Below are positions 10,396 through 21,500 of a stretch of 64,000 bases of DNA, in pieces. Below the pieces are notes generated by a model. It worked only from the letters and a program-made list of their open reading frames with translations. It was not told where the DNA came from and ran no database searches. Location of the stretch: assembly GCF_003589595.1 (NCBI RefSeq), contig NW_020653409.1, forward strand, positions 2,572,984-2,636,983, in the 5' to 3' direction. The position numbers were made by a program, and so were the translations under genes. The stretch comes from Hyposmocoma kahamanoa (taxonomy: Eukaryota > Arthropoda > Insecta > Lepidoptera > Cosmopterigidae). Each line of letters begins with the position of its first letter. Within the stretch, counting starts at the first letter, position 1.

Positions 10396-11159
10396 GTTTA
10401 ATACATTGACTTACAATTATATGGACGTCGGGTCCGCGCTAAAAAGTGTCCGCACTTGTAAGGCGCTAAAATCGTATACAGAGCGCCAAACTCCGCTTTA
10501 AGGTCAGGCCACACAGACGCGGTATAGCGGGAAAAGCGTTTCGGGGGCGGACCTGCGGGAAGCGAATGCGTGCCGGGGCATGCCACACAGCAATCCCGAG
10601 TGTAGTTCGTGACGGGACAGCGGCACGAAGGCGGCCGGTGTGACACCAAAAGCGTCACGCCACATTTCATTTTCAACACAAATAAAGAAAGGTCCATGTC
10701 ACTATCGGATAGTGATGTAGAAGAACTTCTTTAAACTTTTGTATGGGGTGTTAAAGTTACCTTGAAAAAAATCTGCTAAAAATTTCAAGAAAAAATTAAA
10801 TACATATTTTTTTAGTGCTGAAACTAGAGTTTACTAGAGTAATTCGGGCTTTCTTTGGCATTGTGCTCATTAGCTGGGCTGTTTCGGGTTATCGTTACAA
10901 AAACTAGAACAGCAAAATTAGCAAATTTGTAATTGTAGTACTTAAAAATGGGGTACAGGGCGTACATTTTCAACATTTTTCATTAAAATGCTTATATTAC
11001 AAAAAGAAAATGACTCCGATTTTTTAAATATTTTTTTCTGGGTAGTTACAAACTAGGCAACATTCTGTTCCCAGGTTATCGTTGAGTTTTGGGACACTCT
11101 GTATACTTACTTTGAAGGTTTTGAATCGAACTATTCATATGAACAGAAATTGTTTATTT

Positions 11160-12010
11160 AAAAACATTTAAAAAATTCTATAATCTTAACACAATTAACT
11201 TGAAACTATTTTTTCAGTGAGACTCACTGGGCATTTTCATTATAACAAATAATAGGTATATAAGATTTATAGAATCAACAATAATAATTGCATTTAACTA
11301 CTGTACCTACTTACTTTATTATTAACAATCTATATACGTAATTAACTTGAAACTTCTTTTTCTATCAGTCCAAATGGGCATTTTTATTTTAATAAATAAT
11401 AAGTACCTATCTAAGATTTGTATAACACCAACTATTTTGTTTAAGTTATGTATCTACCTAAGTGCATTATTTTGAACAATCTTAACATAGTTAACTTGAA
11501 ACTTCTTTTTCTATCTGTCTCACTGAGCATTTTTATTTTGACAAATTATTTGTCATCTGATTATTTTGAATTGCAATTGAAATTAACTTGAAACTTCTTT
11601 TTGTAGCAGTCTCACTGGGCGATTTTATTTTAACTAATAATATGTATCTATCTAAGATTTATGTAACAACAATTGTATTTAACTTATGTACCTACTTATA
11701 TTATTTTGAGCAATTTTAACATAGTTAACTTAAAACTTCTATTTCTAACAAACTCGCTGGGCATTTTTATTTTTACAAATAATTAATAGGTCCCTATCGA
11801 AAGTTACATTATTATGAACAATCAACAATCTTAACACAATTAATTCAAACTTCTTTTACTATCAGTCTAATGCTGGCTTCCTACGGCCCATGATTTTTTA
11901 TTTTAACAAATAACAGGCATCTAAGATTTGTAGAATCAACAACAATTCTATTTAATTTTATGTACCTACTTAAATTATTATGAACAATGCATAATTGCAA
12001 TTATACTTAA
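11160..12010 (+). repeat. Degenerate tandem array inside the Harbinger element
   Basis: About six diverged units of roughly 90-150 bp. Each has a core like TTAACTTGAAACTTCTTTTT, then a CTCACTGGGCATTTTTATTTT block, then an AATAATAGGTA...AAGATTT block. Cores lie near 11200, 11343, 11491, 11583, 11728 and 11841. The partner copy at 38.5-39.2 kb has the same array inverted, so the array belongs to the element. Confidence 0.8.
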
Positions 12011-12412
12011 CTTATATACCTACTTATACACTCGGGAGCAATGAATCCGAGTCACTAACATAAAAATCAACATCTCAGAACTAACAATGCAAACTTATTC
12101 AAACAAAAAGTGTTTTGTAGACCATTCAATACTCTAATAAAAATTATAAAACTCCTTGGTTGCTACTTATTAAACTTAACTGTTTATTTATTTAACTTTT
12201 TATTTATTAAATTGGCATTCATCATTTCTTATTACATTTTTTATGTTATCACAGCATTAATTCAGTACCATACCTTTTGGAATTACCATGTGTAGTTTAG
12301 TCATCAACTATATTACAGGTACCATAATGGGAAACAAGTCTTCAGGAATTAGTTGCAATGAAACTGGGATACTTTCTTGATCGTTATTACTTGTTGTGCT
12401 AATTACGGTAAA

Positions 12413-12613
12413 TTAAGGAGATTGTACCGGTGCTACTGAAATTTGATTCTCTTCTAGGTCGTTCAGTTCAGCTTCTGTAAAAATGTGTGCAAGTTTCAAT
12501 TTGATTTCGGCTTGAATTGTGGGTTTCAGTTTTTTATATGTTTCTGCATAACTAATGAACAGATAATCTACGGCGTCATGTTTTTTTCTTAGAGAAGAGA
12601 AGAGGTATCTCAC
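12413..12613 (-). pseudogene. C-terminal remnant of the Harbinger DNA-binding (MADF/BESS-like) protein
   Basis: A 66-residue minus-strand frame includes DYLFISYAETYKKLKPTIQ followed by AEIKLKLAHIF. This matches the pattern of a BESS-type tail as found in the MADF/Myb-like second protein of Harbinger transposons, thought to help bring transposase to DNA and the nucleus. Its convergent orientation with the transposase remnant at 12620 is the usual Harbinger arrangement. The N-terminal domain is missing, so it is broken. Assignment rests on motif resemblance and context. Confidence 0.55.
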
Positions 12614-12619
12614 AGTTGA

Positions 12620-12946
12620 TTGTTATTGATGGAGGGAGACGTTTTCCACAACGTATTCGGCCAGCTAACACAGAAATGGCAAGTCTATAGACGTTTCATG
12701 CAATATGATATTGAAACGACAATAGAAGTTGTCAAAGTCACGTGTTGTTTACACAATTTCATTAAAGTAAGAACGGTAACAATGCGGTTCAACAGAGCGA
12801 TTCTCAACCAGTTGAGGCCAATGAACTACTTCCAATTCGTACAAATCAACGATCGTCTGATTATGCAATTGAAATCAGAGAAAAATTTGGCAATTATTTT
12901 AATAATAATTAAAAACATAAAAAATATACTCACGATCTTGATTTAG
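12620..12946 (+). pseudogene. C-terminal remnant of Harbinger transposase (DDE_Tnp_4)
   Basis: The frame includes VFGQLTQKWQVYRRFMQ and VKVTCCLHNFIKVR, the conserved end of HARBI1-type DDE_Tnp_4 transposases (around the final catalytic Glu region and the CCxLHNFI block). The upstream catalytic Asp residues are absent; the sequence before 12600 is not transposase. From about residue 50 the frame looks random. It cannot be active. Position inside a TTA-flanked element supports the call. Confidence 0.75.
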
Positions 12947-13552
12947 CTCCTCGGAATTGTTTCCCAAATAATTTCTATGTTTTTATAATTTCTATCACTT
13001 GTATTAAATAAACTGGGGTATGATTGCACCAATGATATAAGTTTTTCCGTCGAATTCATCTTGAAACTTGATTAAAATCAATTAAAACACATTCCCTAGT
13101 TGTAAAAAAATACAACGTCCAAGCCCGCTGAAGCCCCGCTCCCGGATCGCGCCCCGCCACTGACGCGCTGTGTGAACGGTTGCATAGAACTCAATGTATT
13201 ACAACACCCGCGACCGCACCCGCCCCGCGGACGCCGCGGCCGCGGCCCGCGCCCGCTCTGCCTGTTTGTCATGGCGTGCGGCCCCGCACCGCGCCGCCTC
13301 GCCCCGCGGCCGCCGCGCCTTTCAGTGTGGCAGGGTTCATAAGAACTGGTACATTACAAAAAATCCCGCGCCCGGAACGCTTCCGCGGCCGCCTCTGTGT
13401 GGCCAGAGCATTAGTCTTCATTTGTTCGACTGACAGCGCGATACTGCGATGACATTACAATTTAAATTTCGAATAGGTTGACTTGGGACATTTTTTTCGT
13501 GGTTTTTGTATTAGACCCGTCGTCCATTTATTTGTAAGTCAATGGCTTAATA

Positions 13553-15487
13553 TTTTTATTTTTTTGGAGATAACCACCACACAATGGTCGGCAATAAAAA
13601 AATTTGCTCTAAGTTTTTTTTTTATTTATTCAATTTCAAAAACATTAACTAGGTATGTTATTACATTAACGCTAGGTAAAAACTTAATGGTTTAACCACC
13701 TAGCGATGAGCTAACAAGCTCGGTACTTAAATTAGCTTACTACTTACTAAAATACAAATAATATATTACGATCAAGAGAGCTAAATACAAATAAAATGAA
13801 AAATTACATTACGACTCAAGATAGTACTTCTTTAAAATAGCTTTGCATTTCCTGACATCACCCTCAAGTTGCAGAATAAAACTGAAAAAGAGTCGGGCAC
13901 ATATATGTAGATGATACATCTAAATAGCAAAATAATCAGTATGTACATACATAAACCGTAAAATGTTTAAATTCGTTTTATTCTTTCGATTTTTTTCTAA
14001 TCACTATGCTATTTGCATCAGTCATCTGTCTAACAATATAACAATATTATTTTTTTCTATGACAACAAGAAGCAAAGTAAATTAATTTACCAATAATTTA
14101 GGGTAATAAGATCTCAAACCCTGGTATATTTTTCAAGCACACTAAAAACTGAAAAAAAAACTTATGACTTAAGCATACAATACCTTTAAAGCAGTTAAAG
14201 TACGAAAATCGCACTTTATGAATTACTTTAGTTTGAAATGATTTATCTCATTATGTTCGGTTTGGTAGCATATCTTTAAAAACCAGTGCTTATAAGTTTA
14301 AAGCAAGAACGATTCAATGAGACACAATCTGAAGTCATTATGCTTGCCGAATATGTTTAATGTTTTCACAAAAAAAAAAAATAGGCGATAGCATAGAAAA
14401 TTGTAGGTTTCACTCTTTATTATAGACATTTTTGTACAAATATTTGTAGTTATTTTTATTTACCGTTTTTTTAGGTAATAACTGGGACATATCCCATTAT
14501 GATTTTTAAATAATTTTATTTATAAGCAATGGTTTATACTCACACTAAATAAACGAATTCTGATTCCCTTAGTGCATTTTCATTGTAGTAATGATAACAG
14601 CGTGCCAAAACCATAATTTATTTCAAAATGTATGAAATCAAAAACCATTTTCTCGGAGGTGACCCAAGTTATGAAACTATGCTAATAATAAGGGGCTGTG
14701 CATACACAATTCTGAAGCTTGAGTATACGACAATACGCCCGTATGTTGATTTTTCACACTAACTAGGTTTAAAAACGATCTTCGATCTTATTAACTACGT
14801 TATAATCATAGATGGGTATAATGAGTACAAGAGAAGTTAATTTTTTGATGGAAATTATTTCATTCTGGCGTAACGGGTTCCCCTCCAATGGTGGACGATA
14901 AGATTTAATCAAACGGCAACGTATCAGGGCGCACGTGGGCTATATCCAATAATATATAGTTCCGAAATCTGATTCCGAATATCAATAATGGCAATGTATC
15001 ACCGCAGCGCGCACGCGGGCAGTATACATGAATATAATATAATTTCAGAAAATATATAGTTTTTAAATCCGATTTCAAATATCGATATATAGTTTTGATA
15101 CGATATTCAGAAAAAGCTATATTACTGATCCCTCATATTCTAGTATTCACATAAATATCTAGCTAATTTTGGGTTACAACAGTACCTATTTGGTTTCTTA
15201 AGCGATATAATAGATACAATGACGTGAAACATACGAATTGGGGAAATAATTTGCCAACGTTGATATCCCTGGAACTGTCAACGTCAAAGTGACAGCTCTA
15301 TTCATACTTGTCAGATGTGAGCAGGGAGGGTGGTTGCTGGTCAGACAGAATTGGAAAGGGGTTCGTAGAGGTTGTATACGCATAATCCCCGTTCAACTTG
15401 ACTGACGTGAGGTTTCGTGACATATGTTATGTAGTGAACTTTAGAACAGTTTGAACTAATCAACCTGTGATTTACAAGAGAAAGACA
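13553..15487. other. Intergenic region upstream of QPCT
   Basis: AT-rich, no gene. Around 14920-15110 there are two loosely similar stretches (GCAACGTATCA...GCGCACG and ATATATAGTT...CCGATT). The QPCT promoter should be in the right end; the 5' leader just before 15488 has a favourable GACAATGG start context. Confidence 0.45.
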
Positions 15488-15577
15488 ATGGCCAAAACGA
15501 TCGCGATTTGTGCCGTGGTCGTTGCCACACTTTGTTTGGCTTTTGTAAATACGGATGGGCCGTTTTATCAAGAAAAG
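15488..15577 (+). CDS. QPCT: QPCT exon 1
   Basis: Codes residues 1-30. [20 protein letters not shown] is a hydrophobic signal peptide. The start has A at -3 and G at +4. The donor at 15578 is AAG|GTGAGT, phase 0. The TEs of intron 1 begin only after about 17.5 kb. Confidence 0.9.
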
Positions 15578-18500
15578 GTGAGTGTCCTTTCAACTTTTTT
15601 AATGTTTTATGCTTCAAGTACAGGCTATGAGGCCTGTTAAAAATTTGAAGATTAAATGTTCATTTGAAGCAGGAGCGAAGGTCATAACTGTTATGTGGCC
15701 TCTTACTCTGCTTTCGAATTCACGGTTATCAATTACGAATCACAGAAGTCTAAGCTGATAGGACAGGTAAAGTTTTCTATCTTGCCTATTGAGTTTTACT
15801 TATAAAAAAATATTTCTTTTTTAAATACATTTTGAAAATAGAACCATCTCTTGATTTATTGTTGGTCTAAGAATACTAATTAATATTCTTAGGAGCAGGT
15901 AGAACTTTGAGGACACGTTTATATTGTGATTATCAAATAAACTGATAACATAAATCTACAATAATCCTTAATGTATTTATTATATCAGCTTTTTTAATAC
16001 AGCCCATAAAGGTACAAAATGATATTAATGGCTGATAAACTTATAAAAATTGGAGAATTTTGTATCATACAGTATTTTCATACAAAATTAGTGAAGAGTC
16101 AAAATTGTCTTCAAAGACTACAGACACATGGTAAAGGGGATTAGCTTCCAGATTGAAAAATGTATTTTATTGCCATTATTATTAGTGCCATTACTTTTTT
16201 AATAAGCATATTTTTGGCAATTCTTTCAGTAATAAGGTCTCCAAATAAAAAAATTGTCAAAATAAAATACACTTTCATCAGAATACAATTCTTTCAGTAA
16301 CTAATTTTTTTTGCACTGCAATATCATTTCACCTAAAATTAGGAAAGGACTTGTACCAAATTAGTATGGAGCTTGGTACTTTATTCCCAGAAAAATTTAA
16401 CCAGCCTTAATTTTTTTGCTAGAGCTTAGCAGAATAATTAAAAAAAATATTGTGATCTGCATTTTTTATTTATTTATTTAAAACAAAAGTGTGGTACATA
16501 TGTTAAATTAATTTCAGCAACACTGCGATACTAAAAAAACTCCAAAAGGCAGCAACCATTAAAAGCTAAAATATTCAAAATCTTAATTCTAATTGGTTAT
16601 TGAAATTGCAACAAGAATGACTTTGACATCTGATGTGTTAATATTTTTTTATGGCATTGGCCACTGGCCCATTAGCCAAAAAATTACATATAATCTGTTT
16701 CATTAAATCAATTTCGTGGGTTTGTGTCCCGTTTTACTTTACATAGTATTAAAAAGCCCTAACCATTTTCTGGAAATTGCAGGTGAAAAATAATTTGTTT
16801 TTAATTCCGACTTTCTAGATTTTGAGAGGTGTTTACAAAAAACCAACTAATGGCCTGGTTAAATTTTCCATTTATTTTAGTACCACTAAAGGAACACCTT
16901 TGGGGAAGTTGTTATAAACAATATTTAAACTATAAAAACACAATGGATACAAATGGTAGACAATGTCTGGTGATATTTATCTTAACCTGTTGCAATCTCA
17001 CTATAGATGCTATCACTTTTTATGTATGAACATTGTTTTTGTTACTCAATCTGTAGCTTGCAAATTGTAATAATGATAAAAGTTATACAAAATATTTTCT
17101 TTATTTGTTCTAGAATTTTCTGGGTGTATTTTATGTAACCATAGACATTATTTTGACTGGACTATATTGTTTTATCAATTTTGTAAGACTGTTTCAACAT
17201 TAGAATAACTATAAAGCTTACAAGTAGTAATTTAGCATAAGCCATTATAAGTTAATGACGCTCTTAATTCTTATAATGATTTTGCTATTGTTAAAATGAA
17301 ACAGATACATTTTTGTTTGGACGTAAATTAAGACCTTCCTTTACCACAAAATTAGGGATGGGATATGGTATCGATAAATCGAGTTTATGTGAATAAAGCG
17401 CAAATTAGATATTAACTACTCATTACTAAGTTGCTTTAACAGTGAAAAAACGCGTAGGTATACCTGCTTGCCATGTTAAAATTAAAAAAATATGATATAA
17501 ACTTTAATTTTAGCGTGATAATATTTTGTATGTTGTTTACTGTCCTTGCGTCATTTTCTTTCGATCTACGCATTGACTTACAAATAAATGGACGACGGGT
17601 CTAATACAAAAACCACGAAAAAAATGTCCCAAGTCAACCTATTCGAAATTTAAATCGTAATGTCATCGCAGTATCGCGCTGTCAGTCGAACAAATGAAGA
17701 CTAAAGCGGAGTTTGGCGCTCTGTATACGATTTTAGCGCCTTACAAGTGCGGACACTTTTTAGCGCGGACCCGACGTCCATATAATTGTAAGTCAATGGA
17801 TCTACGTCACTTATCAATATGAATTAAGTTGAAGTAAATAACGCTGTGATGTCTCTCTGGTGTCCAGGCAACTTTATGGGACATGACATCAATCCATTTA
17901 TATTGTAGTATAATGTCTTTCGGAAAAAATAAAAGGTTGTATTTTGTTATAATATTTATTTTTGAATATCACGTTTTACCACCAGGACTTTCGTATATTT
18001 TTTGTAATTATTTAGTTAAGAATGTTTTTATTTCGCGTTAAAAAGCGTCTAATTAGTTGTCGATAATCATATTGATAACATTTGTGGCATCACTAATGTA
18101 ACGTGTTTACAAAATTATTAAATCACAAGAAGACGCGGTGGCTGTTAATAAAGTAGGAAATAAATCAAATTTTTTTGTTAATTTTTTTTGTTTTCCGACA
18201 TGAATTAATTTAAGAATAGGTAGTTTGACTCTGTAATGTACCGAGCTACAGGTCAAGTCATAGGCGCAGAATAAATTCAGTACAAGGATCTTTAACAAAA
18301 ACACAGGAGAATTTTGACTACTTGATAACTGGACCTGTAGCTCAGTTAGTTAGAGCAGCGCTACAGTACAGCGTGGTCATGAGTCAAGTCCCATCGGGTA
18401 GAAGAAAAATTTTTCTGTGTTCGATCTTTGTATTATTTAATCATAACAAAACTAGTGGAGTAATTTCACAAAAAATGTTAATAATTCAAGAACAGTTGGA

Positions 18501-21500
18501 TCACAATCCCTAAACGGAATCTGCAAGCCAGTTACCCAGTCCTCCTTGTCATTACAAACGCAGCGTACGCATTTAATCACTTTCGAGATATTGGCATATC
18601 TAAAGTTTTATTATCACCTAAAAATGGCAATTACGTTGAAAACTGAAATTTAATAAGATATTAAAAGCGATAAAAGGGATTGCAAGGTGTGGTAGCACAA
18701 TGGTTTGCCCTCTCGCTTCTCGAACAGAGGCCGTGGGCTCGAATCCGGGCTCGAACGTCTTGAGTTTATGTGCGAAATTTTATTTGAAATTTACCCTGAA
18801 CTTTTCGGTGAAGAAAAACGTCATTATGACACCGGTACGTGGAAGACTATGGACTATAGCCTCGTTTGAGAGACGTTTATGACTCGTTTTCGCCAAAAAC
18901 GTCGAATACTTTAGTTACCATAAGGAGAACATTATTCTATATTTGCAGAGCCTACATCAAGCGCAAGAATTGACGGACCAACAAATAGCAGAGCTATCCG
19001 ACCTTGCTGACCAAAAATACTTTAGAGCTGTGCTGGATAAAATTCTAGTACCTAGAGTAGTTGGAACAGCGAACCACAAGAGAGTCGGCGACTTCATTAT
19101 CACCGAGATGAAAAAGCTCGGTTGGGATACGTCGGAGGACACGTTCACAGATAGTACACCCATTGGGAACCTCAACTTTAGGAATATTGTGGCAAAGTTG
19201 AATCCGCAAGCTGATAGATATTTGATGCTGGCTTGTCATTACGATAGTAAATACTACAGGGAACACGCTTTTGTTGGTGAGTGTTTATTTTTGTAGCTAA
19301 AGTTTTAGAATAATAACGCATAGAATGATAGTTTCATATCAAACGAACTGTCACAAGTGAGGCAAAAATCAAATTCATGTAGGCTAGTTTTAGTAGGTTA
19401 ATTTTCGGTTTTAGTGAATATTTATATACAAATACAAGTTGAAACGCGTTACTTCCTTATGGAATGTGATGTTAGTATCTATTTTATGTTTGTCTCACGT
19501 ATTTTTACTCATTTACAGCACATTTCGTCATTTTTAGCTAAAATTCTTGATCTGTTAGCGGTGCAAGTTGACCTTGAGCACTGAAGGCCCGCCCGCTCGT
19601 GTAGGCCCTTTTGGCGCGCTTCAATTTGCCTCACTTAGCGTGTGCGGGCTAGGTTTCTATGCGTTATTATTCTAAGGCTAAAATATTATAGGAGTCCTAC
19701 AAGGAGGGATTATAAGGCCGCTGTTCAAAATTGTATCGTCTTTAATACGTGGTTCTTGAAAACGCTCTTACTTTTCATGATTTCGGAAAGTTATTATCCC
19801 ATTTTAAGCTATTTTCTTCTTATGTTGAAAGATTACTCATTCTTCACCCTACCGCACTAAGAATTCCTCAGAACTCTACCGCCAAGTTCTCCCTTTTACC
19901 TTTTTTTTAACCGTAGTTTAATTTTCTCCTCAAATGGCTTTGGTTGATTCGCAATAACGGTGAAAGTGTGGAATCAATTGCTTTAGAAAAAATGTAATAA
20001 GTAGTGAAATTGAGGATATATACCGACTACCTACTATACGGTTTGAAAACACGATTCCTAATTTTTCACCTCTATATTTTACAAGAAAACAGGTGTATTC
20101 AATAAGTACTTTACATATACCAACGGTTTTGAAATATCAACTAAACTAACTCGAACACGTATACTATAGATTTTTCAAATGTAAAAAAATAAATTCTAAA
20201 ATAAAGCCAGTGTCCCCGCTACACCACTCAAGCAAAATAAACCGTATTATTATGGGAAATATTTGAATTCGAGATGAGATAAATTGACTTTCAAGCATTG
20301 GTTATATTAATTGAGGAGCTTCGGAACAGAAACTGATAAATCTGATAAATTTTGATTCTAATTTCGTGTAGTCTAATTGAATTGTGTTCAAATCCGTGCA
20401 TTTAAAACATATTTTTAACACGGATTTTGCTATTAGTGTCCGGGTGCATAAAATATTCCTAGAAACGTACAAAAACTACTGTTTCGCATTAAAAAACAAG
20501 TCAAAATGCGATAAGTTTTTTGTTCTGTTACTCCTCAATTATACCACGTACAAAATTAGCATGCTAATGGGTAGTATAGAATCTTAATCAGCGTCGCTAA
20601 GCTATAAACGATGGCCTTATTAATGGAAAATGACACCAACTCCGCTACGTCAAGGTCTAAAGTAATTTGTTAACCTTTAGTTTTACTAAGCATTCGTGGC
20701 CTTTATACGTAAACTATTTTTGTGCCAGGTGCAACGGACTCAGCAGTGCCTTGTGCCATGATGATAAACTTAGCTAAAGTGATGGCAAAACATTTGAATA
20801 ACTGCAAAAACCGGAACCTTAGCCTCATGTTTGTGTTCTTCGACGGCGAAGAAGCCTTCAGGGAATGGAGCGACTCGGATTCCGTGTACGGAGCACGGAA
20901 TTTGGCTAAGAAGTGGCAGGCGACGCCGTACAAAGACAATACCAACGAATTACACAGAATTGTAAGTAGTTTTTCTTTTTTTATTTATCTTGACTTTTGT
21001 TTGGATTCGCAAAAAAATACCCTATGCGCGAGTATACAGAACATATACTATCTTGCCACCAACATTCAATAACATCCTTTAATCTATTATGCATGCAATA
21101 AACGTTCAAACGCGTTCTGTTTTTGGTGTATCTAATGTCACTTACTTGTCGGAACTACCGTTAGGTAAACGTAAGGCATCGAAGGTTAAAACTGATACGA
21201 TTTAAGTTATAATTAATTCGTTAAAATTGAATAAAACAATATATTTGAAGAAAAATAAAACACCGAAACAAGAAATAAACAATCCATAAATTATAATATT
21301 ACATCGAGTGTATAACCAGGAATAGAGACGAAATATCATTTAATTTGTTTGAATACTATTCTGCCAAATCATTACGGTGACAACTGCGCTCCGACTGGCC
21401 AGCCCAAATTCGAAACGATTGTCGGGTGTCGTCAATTGTTTCACTTCAAATCGTCCAGTTTAACTTGAGCCTTGCTATAATGGACGAATATTGAAAAATT

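Larger units (their letters stand above)
10501..13410 (+). mobile_element. PIF/Harbinger element, 2.9 kb, nested in the hAT MITE
   Basis: The element is bounded by TTA on both sides (10498-10500 and 13411-13413). Intact MITE copies have a single TTA at this point (CGCTTTAGTC), so this is a 3-bp target duplication, diagnostic of PIF/Harbinger. The ~22-bp inverted ends are AGGTCAGGCCACACAGACGC and TGCTCTGGCCACACAGAGGC. It contains remnants of both usual Harbinger proteins plus an internal tandem array. A partial inverted copy lies at 38400-39868. Confidence 0.88.
10404..13544 (+). mobile_element. hAT-type MITE copy 1, split by a Harbinger insertion
   Basis: The ends are CATTGACTTACAA (10404) and its inverse ending at 13544, the same ends as intact copies at 17571, 29124 and 41129. 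Flanks are GTTTAATA (10396-10403) and GCTTAATA (13545-13552), an 8-bp duplication with one mismatch, as hAT elements make. Left half 10404-10500 and right half 13411-13544 together reconstitute a ~230-bp MITE. Confidence 0.9.

Noticed and set aside
13180..13452. Pro/Ala/Arg-rich frames in a GC-rich block
   Set aside because: They lie in the right end of the Harbinger element and in several overlapping frames; composition effect, not a gene.
18332..18410. Possible tRNA gene
   Set aside because: Has A- and B-box-like parts but no closing acceptor stem and continues into a SINE body.
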